From positions 62,001-126,000 of the forward strand of contig JAFROT010000010.1 in assembly GCA_017429525.1 (NCBI GenBank): a stretch of 64,000 bases of DNA. Direction: 5' to 3'. Made by a program: the position numbers and the translations under genes. Origin of the DNA: Bacteroidaceae bacterium. GTDB taxonomy: Bacteria > Bacteroidota > Bacteroidia > Bacteroidales > Bacteroidaceae. Below the pieces are notes generated by a model. The model saw only the letters and a program-made list of their open reading frames with translations. It was not told where the DNA came from and did no database searches. This document shows positions 50,759 through 60,200 of the stretch, in pieces; within the stretch, counting starts at the first letter, position 1; every line of letters starts with the position of its first letter.

Positions 50759-51439
50759 CTACAATCCTCCCATTCCTTTAAGTTTGGTTCTCAGCATCGC
50801 GTTCTCCTGCTTCAACTGCTCTATCTCCTTCTGAAGTTGTTCTATCGCTTCGCGTTGGTTGGTGCGATAGCCGAGGCGCGCTGCGGTCATGCGTTCATGA
50901 ATGCCTCCTTCGGTGACGAACTCATGTTCCTTCTTCTTTTGGTAGGCGAGCATCATCTTATCCACCATCCGGCAGAGGCTGATGGCGATGTTGGCCATCT
51001 CCTCGTCGGTCCACTTCTCAAAGAACGTCTCGTAGTCTGCCACGTAGTTGTGTGAGCGGCAGAATTCGAGCATCGCTTCGAAGCGCGGGTGTCCGGGCGT
51101 CCAACGCACCAGGCGGTGGGCAGGAAGGTAATCCTCATAGTCCTCCTGCAGTTCTTTGATGCTGGAGCGAGCTATATTCAGCAACTGCAGCTCCATCTTG
51201 GTAGAAGTAACGCCGTCAGCCGAACCCTCCACGATGTTCTGCTTGCCCGAGCGCGCCGCCTGCACCATCTGATCCACCGTGCGGTCGCCGTACTGAGGCA
51301 GGAAGCGACGCGTGAACGTGTAGGTCAGCTGGTAGAGCACCACTGTCTTCTGGTAGAACCAAAGGTTCTGCCAGTTCGCCTGCTTGCGCAGGACGGACTC
51401 TATTTGCTTGGCGGGTTGCTGCTGTGGCTTGTTTTCCAT
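50759..51439 (-). CDS. Four-helix-bundle protein with coiled-coil suffix
   Basis: 226 residues. Residues 1-140 resemble S23/IVP four-helix-bundle proteins (LWFYQKTVVLYQLTYTFTRR, AARSGKQNIVEGSADG, ELQLLNIARSSIKELQEDYE), followed by a suffix and a heptad-rich tail (EQLQKEIEQLKQENAMLRTK). It lies between hsdM and hsdS and is probably cotranscribed. A TCTAGA repeat array lies just upstream, and another in hsdR. Known members are small basic proteins of unclear function. Confidence 0.85.
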   Translation of the reverse strand: MENKPQQQPAKQIESVLRKQANWQNLWFYQKTVVLYQLTYTFTRRFLPQYGDRTVDQMVQAARSGKQNIVEGSADGVTSTKMELQLLNIARSSIKELQEDYEDYLPAHRLVRWTPGHPRFEAMLEFCRSHNYVADYETFFEKWTDEEMANIAISLCRMVDKMMLAYQKKKEHEFVTEGGIHERMTAARLGYRTNQREAIEQLQKEIEQLKQENAMLRTKLKGMGGL

Positions 51440-51479
51440 CGCTTTTTGTTTTTTGGGGAGGCTAAGAGGGGGGAGGCTT

Positions 51480-51551
51480 TCTAGAGGGCCTAGAAGTTCT
51501 AGAAGTTCTAGAGATTCTAGAGGGTCTAGAGATTCTAGAGGGCCTAGAGCT
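51480..51551. repeat. Family D array between hsdM and the four-helix-bundle gene
   Basis: Eight 9-bp units of type TCTAGAGGG/CCTAGAAGT/TCTAGAGAT. The hsdM stop codon (51544-51546) lies inside the array. Matches the array in hsdR. Confidence 0.88.
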
Positions 51552-53052
51552 CAAAGCCGATTGTTTTCAACTGCTTCTTGATTTCTTCCTCCAGCCGGTG
51601 GCTCTCGGCGAAGAGGTTGCTGAGTTCGGAGGTCAGGCGCTGCATCTTCTCGGTGAAGGGCTCGCCGTCATCCTCCTGCTCTGCAATGCCGACGTAGCGG
51701 CCGGGAGTGAGGATGAAGTCCTGCGCGGCGATGTCCTCGGTGGAGCGGACGGCACAGAAACCTTTCTCGTCCTCCAGCGTCCCGGCGCGGAACTGGTCGA
51801 AGGTGGCAGCTATCTTCAGGATGTCGGTCTCGGTGAGCTCGCGCACGGCACGCGTCACCATCTCGCCCATCTGGCGGGCGTCGATGAAGAGCGTCTTGCC
51901 AGCCTGCGCCTTGCGGCGAGAGAGGAACCAGAGCGAGACGGGAATGCCCGTGCTGTAGAACAACTGCGAGGGCAGCGCGACGATGCCCTCCACCAAGTCG
52001 GCCTCCACGATGCGCTGACGTATCAGGCCCTCGCCACCCGTCTGCGACGAGAGCGCGCCGTTGGCCAGCACGAGGCCGATGCGACCTACGGGCGAGAGGT
52101 GATGAATCATGTGCTGCATCCATGCGAAGTTGGCGTTGCCTGCAGGCGGCACGCCAAAAGCCCAGCGTTTGTCCTGCTGCAGCTTGTCGGCGCCCCAGTC
52201 GCTGAGGTTGAACGGTGGGTTGGCCATCACGAAGTCAGCCTTCAAGAGCGGGTGTTGGTCGTCGAAGAACGTGTCGGCATACGAAGTGCCGAGGTTGGCC
52301 TCCAGTCCGCGGATGGCCACGTTCATGCGCGCCATCTTCCACGTCGTAGAGTTCAGCTCCTGACCATAGATGCTGATGCCCGTGAGCGATTTCTGATGAT
52401 TCTGGAGAAACTTGGCGCTCTGCACAAACATGCCGCCGCTGCCGCAGCAGGGATCATAGACGCGGCCTTCGTAGGGCTGAATCACCTCTACGATGGTTCT
52501 TACGATGCAGCTTGGCGTGTAGAACTCGCCGGCGTTCTTGCCCTCCTGCGAGGCGAACTTCTGCAGACAGTATTCATAGACGCGGCCCAGCAGGTCCTTC
52601 TCGTCGCCCGAAGCCAGCATCTTGATGTTCGAGAACAGATCCACGACGTCGCCCAACCGCCGCTTGTCCAGCTCGGGACGCGCGTAGTTGCCGGGCAGCA
52701 CGCCCTTCAACGTCAGGTTCTCGTCCTCGATGGCATCCAGCGCATCGTCGATGACCTTGCCTATCTCGGGCGTATGCGCCGCTTCGCTGATGACGCTCCA
52801 GCGCGCCTTTTGCGGCACGAAGAAGATGCTCTCGGCAGCGTATTCGTCCTTGTCCTCGGGGTCGGCATACTCGTCGGCTGCCAACTCCGCGTACTTTGCC
52901 TCGAAGCGGTCGCTGATGAACTTCAGAAAGATCAGACCGAGCACAACGCTCTTGTACTCGGCTGCATCAAGATTGCCGCGCAGCTTGTCCGCTGCCCGCC
53001 ATATCGTCTCTTCAAATCCTATCGACGTCGTATTCGTCTGTTTCTTTGCCAT
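51544..53052 (-). CDS. hsdM: Type I restriction-modification M subunit
   Basis: 502 residues. N-terminal helical domain (FEETIWRAADKLRGNLDAAE), SAM-binding YDPCCGSGGMF, and catalytic ADFVMANPPFN. N6-adenine methyltransferase of the type I complex. C-terminal coiled tail (RLEEEIKKQLKTIGFEL) ends in repeat DNA. First gene of the operon, with a -7 box at 53078. Confidence 0.97.
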   Translation of the reverse strand: MAKKQTNTTSIGFEETIWRAADKLRGNLDAAEYKSVVLGLIFLKFISDRFEAKYAELAADEYADPEDKDEYAAESIFFVPQKARWSVISEAAHTPEIGKVIDDALDAIEDENLTLKGVLPGNYARPELDKRRLGDVVDLFSNIKMLASGDEKDLLGRVYEYCLQKFASQEGKNAGEFYTPSCIVRTIVEVIQPYEGRVYDPCCGSGGMFVQSAKFLQNHQKSLTGISIYGQELNSTTWKMARMNVAIRGLEANLGTSYADTFFDDQHPLLKADFVMANPPFNLSDWGADKLQQDKRWAFGVPPAGNANFAWMQHMIHHLSPVGRIGLVLANGALSSQTGGEGLIRQRIVEADLVEGIVALPSQLFYSTGIPVSLWFLSRRKAQAGKTLFIDARQMGEMVTRAVRELTETDILKIAATFDQFRAGTLEDEKGFCAVRSTEDIAAQDFILTPGRYVGIAEQEDDGEPFTEKMQRLTSELSNLFAESHRLEEEIKKQLKTIGFEL

Positions 53053-53077
53053 AAGATCTTGCTTTAGATTCTGCCTG

Positions 53078-53085
53078 CAAAGTTA
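53078..53085 (-). promoter_or_regulatory. -7 box for the hsd operon
   Basis: The minus strand reads TAACTTTG, 26 bases before the hsdM ATG. Confidence 0.55.
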
Positions 53086-53364
53086 ATCATCTTTTTGTGA
53101 ACGGCAAAGAAAAAGAATGAAAAAGAATGAAATACGTGATGTGAGCGAGTACATAGGCGGTCATGAGGTTTTTCGCGCGTATCGACAGCGGCCAACACAT
53201 CGGGACGAGATGACACATTCAACGGGACGTGACGATGATACCTAATAGAGGAAGCAACAATCTTAACAGGATAAAACAACGATTTTATCAAGTAAAAGTG
53301 CCGCTTTATAAGGTCGCAACAGGTGGATCACCATGGTGGTCCAACTCACACGTATATTCGCGGA

Positions 53365-53430
53365 GGGCGATGCGAATGGACGTGAAGGGCGATACGAATG
53401 GTCGCGAAGGGCGATGCGAACGGACGCGAA
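53365..53430. repeat. Three perfect-length 22-bp tandem repeats
   Basis: Units start GGGCGATGCGAATGGACGTG, GGGCGATACGAATGGTCGCG and GGGCGATGCGAACGGACGCG. Related to 2386-2428. The remainder of the 53086-53613 gap shows no gene, apart from the promoter at 53529. Confidence 0.75.
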
Positions 53431-53528
53431 ACCAAAGGCAAGCTTGCGATTAGACGCCCAAAAGGGGTGATTTGGCAGGAAAAGTGATGAAAATGGCGAG
53501 AATAATTGGTCAGGTCGCGCGTGTTGCT

Positions 53529-53536
53529 TACCTTTG
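53529..53536 (+). promoter_or_regulatory. -7 box for the EamA transporter gene
   Basis: TACCTTTG matches TAnnTTTG; leader of about 70 bases before the ATG at 53614. Confidence 0.6.
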
Positions 53537-53613
53537 CGGCCGTAAAAAAACGCTAACGCCTCTTTGCAATCGTAAGGGGCAGATTAGCGAATTTCAATAT
53601 AGAGAAGAAGTAA

Positions 53614-54870
53614 ATGACGACGTTCTACGGAGAAATATTATCTATCCTCACGGCGATGACGTGGACGGTGACGGCGCTGTGCGCCGACGTGGCCAGCCAT
53701 CGCATGGGTCAGCTGCAGATGAACGTGCTGCGCATGGGTGCGTCGTTGGTCATCCTGGCCGTCATTCTGTGGGTGTTCACGGGCTCTCCCCTACCCCAGG
53801 CGATGAACGGGGAGGCGCTGGCGTGGCTGCTGGCCTCGGGGGCGGTAGGCTACGTCTTCGGCGACTACTGCCTATTCACGTCGTACGTGCTGATGGGAAG
53901 CCGCATGGGGCAGCTGTTCATGACGCTGGCTCCGCTGTTCTCGGCGCTGACGGCATGGTTGCTGCTGGGCGAGACACTGAGCCTCCAAGCCATAGCAGGC
54001 ATCGTCGTGACCATCACAGGTATTGGGGTGGTTATTAGAGGGAAAAAACAGACCCACCCCCAACCCCTCCCGTCAGGGAGGGGAGCGGCTGGCGCAGTGT
54101 CGGCTGGCGGTAGCCTATACTTAAGGGAAGACGTAAAGGAGGTTGACGATATTTCAGACAATATTGATGGGGCCAAAGGAGTGTCGGCAAGTATAGAAGA
54201 CGCCTCTGTCGAGTTTACAAGGGGATATGAAAGTCTCCCCTTACGGGGAGATTTAGAGGGGTCTTCCCCCCTCCCTGACGGGTGGCTACGAGGGAAAGAC
54301 TTAGTGTCTTTGCCGAAGTTGCCTTCTCAGTGCTCGACGAATGCGAGACGGTTTATCCAGGTCGAAGCAGTCGGCGTTAAGCACGTGAGGTCGGGTTGGG
54401 GGTGGGTCTGTCGGGGCTGCTGGGCTTCATGGAAATGGGTCTTCTTTGGCATCGGCGCAGGTATGGGCCAGGGCGTAGGGATTGTACTTTCGAAAGTGGG
54501 AATGGGGCTGTGCGAAGAGACGCCGCTGTTGCCGATGGCGGCCACGATGGTACGTGCTGTGGCTGGTTTCGTGGGCTTCGGCATCGCCTACTACCTGCGT
54601 GGCGACCGTGCACGTATGCGAGCAGGATTGCGTGACCGCACGACGCTGAAAGCGGCTACGGGCACCATTATCATGGGACCAGTCATCGGCGTTTCGCTCT
54701 CGCTGCTGGCCGTTCAGATGGCCCCTGCGGGAATAGCCTCAACGCTGATGGCGCTGACGCCTGTGTTCATTCTCTGGCCGTCGCGCTGGCTGTTCAAGCA
54801 ACCTATCACGGCGCGCGAGGTCATCGGCTCGCTCATCGCCGTAGGGGGCGTGGCGCTGTTCTTCTTATAA
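53614..54870 (+). CDS. EamA/DMT-family transporter with a long in-frame repeat insertion
   Basis: 418 residues; EamA proteins usually have about 290-310. Two five-helix halves: EILSILTAMTWTVTALCADV ... LQAIAGIVVTITGIGVVIRG and FGIGAGMGQGVGIVLSKVGM ... VIGSLIAVGGVALFFL. Between them a segment of about 120 residues is encoded by family A DNA and its loop (54048-54411), with [13 protein letters not shown] at the left arm. Both halves are intact, and the insert sits in the cytoplasmic or periplasmic loop between them. Substrate of the permease unknown. Confidence 0.88.
   Translation: MTTFYGEILSILTAMTWTVTALCADVASHRMGQLQMNVLRMGASLVILAVILWVFTGSPLPQAMNGEALAWLLASGAVGYVFGDYCLFTSYVLMGSRMGQLFMTLAPLFSALTAWLLLGETLSLQAIAGIVVTITGIGVVIRGKKQTHPQPLPSGRGAAGAVSAGGSLYLREDVKEVDDISDNIDGAKGVSASIEDASVEFTRGYESLPLRGDLEGSSPLPDGWLRGKDLVSLPKLPSQCSTNARRFIQVEAVGVKHVRSGWGWVCRGCWASWKWVFFGIGAGMGQGVGIVLSKVGMGLCEETPLLPMAATMVRAVAGFVGFGIAYYLRGDRARMRAGLRDRTTLKAATGTIIMGPVIGVSLSLLAVQMAPAGIASTLMALTPVFILWPSRWLFKQPITAREVIGSLIAVGGVALFFL
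54048..54411. repeat. Large family A element inside the EamA gene
   Basis: Left arm CAGACCCACCCCCAACCCCT plus CCCGTCAGGGAGGGGAGCGG CTGGCGC. Right arm CGGGTTGGGGGTGGGTCTG at 54393-54411. An extra internal unit is at 54257-54285 (CTTCCCCCCTCCCTGACGGG). At 364 bp this is the longest copy; its loop does not resemble a known gene. Confidence 0.75.
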
Positions 54871-54879
54871 GAATGAAGA

Positions 54880-55145
54880 ACTTATAATGACGAATGAAAG
54901 GCTACGCCATCTAATGACGAATGACGAGTGACGAGCGACGAGCGACGAATCTTTTTAATGACGAATGACGAGTGACGAATGACGAATAAGATTTACCTTC
55001 ATTGGCTACAGGTAACTTATATTCGTCATTCGTCACTCGTCATTCGTCATTCGTCACTTGTCATTCGTCATTCGTCACTCGTCATTCGTCATTCGTCACT
55101 CGTCATTCGTCACTCGTCATTCGTCACTCGTCATTCGTCATTAAA
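54880..55145. repeat. Long family C palindromic array between convergent genes
   Basis: The left half is built from ATGACGA/GTGACGA heptamers and the right from TCGTCATTCGTCACTCGTCA-type units, around a loop with GATTTACCTTCATTGGCTAC AGG. It lies between the ends of the EamA and GH51 genes, and is the longest C copy here (about 266 bp). Confidence 0.8.
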
Positions 55146-55176
55146 AGAGCATCATTAAAAGATCGTCACCCATGGA

Positions 55177-57237
55177 TCAGATCTTAATCTTGAAGACCTG
55201 GAAGGTCTTGGCTGGGACGGTGACGTCGAAAGTGACAGTGCTCTTCGAGGACTTGAGCGTTGTGAGGGTGCTCTGCTTGGGGCTCACGCGCTCGGGCTTT
55301 GAGGGCATGTTCTCGGCATCGTAGTCGGAGCAGTCGAGTGAGGTGACGGCGACGCTGGTGACGACGTTCTTCATCTTGAGGCCATTGATGTTGATGCTGG
55401 TCGTGCTGGCAGCGCCCTTCGTGTTGATCACCTTGACGATGACTTCCTGCTTCTCGCGATCGATGACGGCACTGGCAAAGACACCATCCTCACCCTTCGG
55501 GACGGGATTGACGGAGGCCTTGCCGCCGTTGATGGCGACGGTAGTGGGCAGGACGTTGGTGCCGCGATTGATCATATAGAGCTGCTGTACGTAGTAGCTG
55601 GCCGTGCGGGCGGTCGAGAGGTTGTCGTACCAGATGAGGTCGGGACGCCACTGCCAACCGTCGACGTGCGCGAAGAGGGGTGCGTAGGTGGCCATGTGCA
55701 CGAGGTCGGCGTTGCGCTCGATGTTGGTCATGAAGGCTGCTTCGTAGATGCTGGCTCCAGCGTGGTTCCACTTCTTGCCGCGGTCGTGGCAGGCCCATTC
55801 GCCAGCGAAGACGCGCGGACCGTTCTTGGTGTAGAACTTACGGTCGTCATAGCGGTTCATCCAGTTCTGGTACCACTTGACGTCGCGGTAGTAGTGCTCG
55901 TCGACGAGGTCGGCCTTGAGCTGGCGCATGGCGGGCCAACCATTGTGGAAGTGGTCGTCCTCGGCATTAGGTCCGCTGGTGCCGATGAGCTTGATCTCGG
56001 GGTGAGCCTTGCGCACCTCGGGGGCGATGATGGCGAGGCGGTCGAAGTAGGGTTTCTCCCACTGCTCGTTGCCGATGGCGAGGAACTTGAGATTGAAGGG
56101 TGCGGGGTGACCCATATCGGCACGGAGCTTAGCCCACTCGTTCTTAGCGGGGTCGCCGTTAGCGAAGTCGATGAGGTCGATGCAGTCGTCGATGAACTGC
56201 TGGAGGCCTTCCTTGGTGCAGGGCGCGTGGGCGTCGTCGCCGTTCTGGAACTGGCAAGCCATGCCTACATTGAGCACGGGCAGCGGCTCGGCGCCAATCT
56301 CCTCAGCGAGCTGGAAGTACTCGAAGAAGCCGAGGCCGTACGACTGAAAGTAGTCGGGATAGTAGCGATAGGTGAAGGTGTTCTCCCAACGGTTCTTGTT
56401 GATGGGGCGGTTCTCGACGGGGCCTACGGTGTTCTTCCACTGGTAGCGGAGCTCGAGCGTGGTGCCTTCGACAATGCAACCGCCGGGGAAGCGGAATACA
56501 CCGGGGTGAAGGTCCTCGAGGGCCTGGGCGACATCCTTACGCATGCCGTTCTCGTGGCCCTTGTAGGTGTCGACGGGGAAGAGCGAGACATGCTCTACGT
56601 CCATGACACCCGAACCGCTGCGACGCCTCTCGTCGGTGAGGAACAGGCGCAGCTGGGCGCGCTCGATGGTGCGAGGGCTCTTGATGACGACGGTGTACTT
56701 CTTCCATTCGCGGGAGTCTACCTTGAGGTCGGTGTTGGTGAACTCCTGATGCTCGTCCATCGTGGTTTGGTCGACGAACTGAATCCAGAGGTACTGCGCC
56801 TTGCCATCGGGCACGCGAGCCCATACGCTGAAGCGGTACTCGGCGTCCTTCTGGAGTCCGATGCCGAAGAAGCCTTCGTTCTGGATGCCCGTCCAGAGGT
56901 CGCGATGACCAGCGGAGGTAAGGCGGACGTAATGCGGGTTCTTCTCGAAGGGTCCGTCGTTGCGGACCTCGACCTTACCGAAGGACTGCCAGCCCATGAG
57001 GTGGTCAGGCGTAAACTCGAAGGAGCGGTTCTTGACGAGTTCGCCATAGAGGCCGCCGTCGGCCGCGAAGTTGATGTCCTCGAAGAAGATACCCCATTGG
57101 GTCTTCTGGATGGGAGCGCCCAGCTTCTTGGCACTGACGTTAATGACGGTCTCGGCAGCGCGGGCTGAGTTGGACAATGAACAATTGGCAAAGCCGCTGA
57201 AGAGGGCTGCGCCAAGAAGAAAATACTTGATTTTCAT
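55177..57237 (-). CDS. Alpha-L-arabinofuranosidase, GH51
   Basis: 686 residues with a signal peptide (MKIKYFLLGAALFSGFANCS). GH51 catalytic barrel: acid/base Glu in LKFLAIGNEQWEKPYFDR, nucleophile Glu in RVFAGEWACHDRG. C-terminal beta-sandwich. Releases arabinose from arabinan side chains; extracellular or periplasmic. 30 bases after the PL11 gene in the same direction, so an operon against rhamnogalacturonan I carrying arabinan. Confidence 0.95.
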   Translation of the reverse strand: MKIKYFLLGAALFSGFANCSLSNSARAAETVINVSAKKLGAPIQKTQWGIFFEDINFAADGGLYGELVKNRSFEFTPDHLMGWQSFGKVEVRNDGPFEKNPHYVRLTSAGHRDLWTGIQNEGFFGIGLQKDAEYRFSVWARVPDGKAQYLWIQFVDQTTMDEHQEFTNTDLKVDSREWKKYTVVIKSPRTIERAQLRLFLTDERRRSGSGVMDVEHVSLFPVDTYKGHENGMRKDVAQALEDLHPGVFRFPGGCIVEGTTLELRYQWKNTVGPVENRPINKNRWENTFTYRYYPDYFQSYGLGFFEYFQLAEEIGAEPLPVLNVGMACQFQNGDDAHAPCTKEGLQQFIDDCIDLIDFANGDPAKNEWAKLRADMGHPAPFNLKFLAIGNEQWEKPYFDRLAIIAPEVRKAHPEIKLIGTSGPNAEDDHFHNGWPAMRQLKADLVDEHYYRDVKWYQNWMNRYDDRKFYTKNGPRVFAGEWACHDRGKKWNHAGASIYEAAFMTNIERNADLVHMATYAPLFAHVDGWQWRPDLIWYDNLSTARTASYYVQQLYMINRGTNVLPTTVAINGGKASVNPVPKGEDGVFASAVIDREKQEVIVKVINTKGAASTTSININGLKMKNVVTSVAVTSLDCSDYDAENMPSKPERVSPKQSTLTTLKSSKSTVTFDVTVPAKTFQVFKIKI

Positions 57238-57267
57238 AAGGTCATGATTTTATTGTTTGTAATGACA

Positions 57268-60200
57268 TTAGTAAGCAATCTTCTCGCCATCGACGACGTA
57301 GACCTGCCCCTTACGCGGATGTGCGACGCGGCGGCCACTGAGATCGTAGGATTTACGATTTGAGGATTTACTATTCAAGGATTGACCATTTACCGTCTGG
57401 ATGGCGGTGGGGACGTCGGCCTTGGAGAGGTAGTACTGGTCGAGAGGCGGATTGGCGGCCGTGCCCTTGACGCAGAGCCAAGGTGTGGCTGCTGGTTGAC
57501 GATGGCCAGCATCGACTTTGAAGAAGCCCTGCACGCCCGACTGCTCGTCGACGCGGAACTCGTAGAAATATTCAAAGGTCTCCTCGTTACTGGTCAGTAC
57601 GCTATCGACGGCACAGCCCTTGAGGTAGGTGGTAGAGACGGAAGCGGCGGCGCGGGTGGTCGGCACGAACTTCACATGAGCGCCTGCAGCGGCCTTGTAG
57701 AGGACGGAAGCTCCAGCGGGGATGACTGCCCCAGCAGCCAACTTGGTCAGGCGGACGGTGTCGGCCGCGGCGTTGACGCCCGCGATGCTATAGGCCGTCA
57801 CGCCTTCGGGCAGGCTGACAGGATAGGACGTATAAAGGAGGTCGCATCCGCTCTCGGGGACGGTGCGCTCGATGGTGTAACGCGAACGCAGGTCGTAGGA
57901 GAGGTGCGGCGGCTGGTTGTAGACGACATTCTGACTGATGAGCTGCGCCCGGTAGGAGGGGTCGTCCATGAGATGAGGCATGCCATAGTCGGTAGGATAG
58001 CTGGTGGCGTTGATGATAAGGCGGTAGTTAGCGCCCGACTGATTCCAAGTGACAATCTCTTCGCGCCAGTCGCCCAGCAGGTCGCCCGAGACGCATGGAT
58101 TCTGCTTCGAAGAATTGTTGTAGTTGCCGATGACGTAGTTGCCACCATTGATCTGCAAGCGCCAGAAGGCATTTTGCGTGGGATTCCAATATTCGAGTAC
58201 GTTCTTGCCGTAGAAATCGTCGGCGAGGTCGTCGTTCCAATAGACGCGGAAGCTAAGGCCTGCACCGCCGCCATGCGAGATGTTGGAGGCGATGGTATTG
58301 CCCGCGGTGTCGTAGAGGCCTGCGTCGGCACTGAACTGCCAGTAGGCGTTCTCCGCCTCAGGGTTGAAGTGAGCCATAATGCCGCGTCCCGTGTCGTCAC
58401 CGGCAGTCTTATGCAGCAACAGCTCGCCCGTGGCGGCGTCGCGGAGGTCCATGCCGTAGGGCTTCTCCTCGTGGACCATGAAGAGCTCCTGCCCGGGCCG
58501 CGAGGGCACGAAGTCGCTCAGGTGCATGGCATCGCCGTGGCCGAGGCCGGTGCGGTAGAGCGTGGTGCCGTCGGGCTTGAGGGCGCCGGAGCCGTAGTGA
58601 ATCTCCTGGCAGCCGTCGCCGGTGACGTCGCCGACGCAGATCCAGTGGCAACCTTCGGCGTAGACGGTCTTCGTGAGATTCTTGACCGTTCCGTTGGCGT
58701 AGGTGACGGTGCCCTTAGAGGCACTCTCACCTCGATGCAGCCAGCGGAGGGTCAGATTGCTGCCGTCCCAGTCGTAGGCGCCTATCTTGCAGCCGTTGTA
58801 GTAGCCGCGGGCGAAGATGGCCGAGGGATTGCCTTGCTCGCCATCCAACCAGGCAATGGCAGCAAGATAGCGCTCAGCGCGGTTCTGGTTGGAATCGCCC
58901 CAGAAGGAGGTTGACTCATCGCCGTAAGCGGTGTGATAAGGGATGGTCTGCAGTTCGGCACCTGTCATGCCATCAAAGACGGAGATGTACTCCGAGCCGT
59001 GGTCCTGCTTGCCGCGACCGCCTTTGAGATTCTCGTTGGGGTCGTCGTTGCCGAGTAGGACATAGTTGCCCTCGCCATCGATGGCGCCAGGGGCCGTCTT
59101 CACCATGAACTCGCCATAGCCGTCGCCGTCGAGGTCCCAGGCAATGAAGGGCGTAGTGTGGGCGGAATTAAACATATTGGCACCGGTGTGGAGCATCCAT
59201 AGGCGCGTGCCGTCCATCTTATAGCAGGCGTAGAACGCGGGCGAGGTGGTGCCGCTTCCGGCGGCGTCCTTCTCGTTGGAAGGCGCCCACTTGAGCACGA
59301 TATCGTACTCGCCGTCGCCGTCCATATCGCAGAACGAGGCATCGTTGGGTGTATAGGTGGCGCCGGCCGAGGTCGGGTCGGTGGGCGCGCCGCCCTGCAG
59401 GGTGATATACTGAGTTTGATTGCTCCAGGCTTTCACGCCTTCCTGGCGGTCGATAATGTTGCCTTGACCATCAACAGCCTCGAGGGTATAGACGCTGGTG
59501 GCCGTTCCGCCGGTGTCGAGGTAATTGGATTTGCCGCATACAGGCGTCTTGGTGATGAGGGTCGTGCCGCGATAGAGACGGAAACGAATGTCTTGAGGAT
59601 TGTCGGCCGCACGCAAGCGCCAGCTGACAAGCACGCCGCCCGACACCTTAACGGCCATGAGACCTCTATTCAGGGGCTTGGCCTCGCCGCGGGGCTGAAT
59701 ATAGCTGACAACGAAGCGGACAGTCACGGTGAAGACCGCCTTACCATCCTTCAAGGCTGTCAGCGTGACCACCTTATTATTATAGGTAATCGTGGCGCTG
59801 TAGCCATCAGCAGCCGTGACGCTGAAATCTGTGGGGTCGCCATAGAGCTTCGTCGGCCAAGTGGCCGCGCCGCCATTGCGCAGCGAAGCGATGACGTCGA
59901 GCAGATTACCTGCCGAGCAGGTGGCTGACGTAAAGTAGTGGGAGGCGTCCCAGATAGGTTCGTCGGTCTCGCCGCTGACGACGACGTTGCGGAAGGCGAT
60001 GGACTTCGGGTTCTCGTTGTTCTGCCCATTGAAATTATAGACGTAGAGGGTCAGTTGGAAGGCCTTGCCGCTCTGCACCAGCACGTCGGCGAGCTGGTAG
60101 GTGTGATGACTGAAGGCGTTAGGGTTGCCCGAAGCCACCTTGTTGCGCAGAGGTACCACGGCAGTCTGCAAGGCGCTTTCTGCAGCCGTGCCATTCTTGA

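Noticed and set aside
50759-51439. Diversity-generating retroelement accessory protein (Avd), given the four-helix-bundle fold
   Set aside because: No reverse transcriptase or template/variable repeat pair is present in the window.
51598-53067. 489-codon open frame antisense to hsdM
   Set aside because: Shadow of hsdM, which has complete methyltransferase motifs.
55666-57168. 500-codon open frame antisense to the GH51 gene
   Set aside because: Shadow of a clearly recognised enzyme.
57382-58914. 510-codon open frame antisense to the PL11 gene
   Set aside because: Shadow of a recognised lyase.
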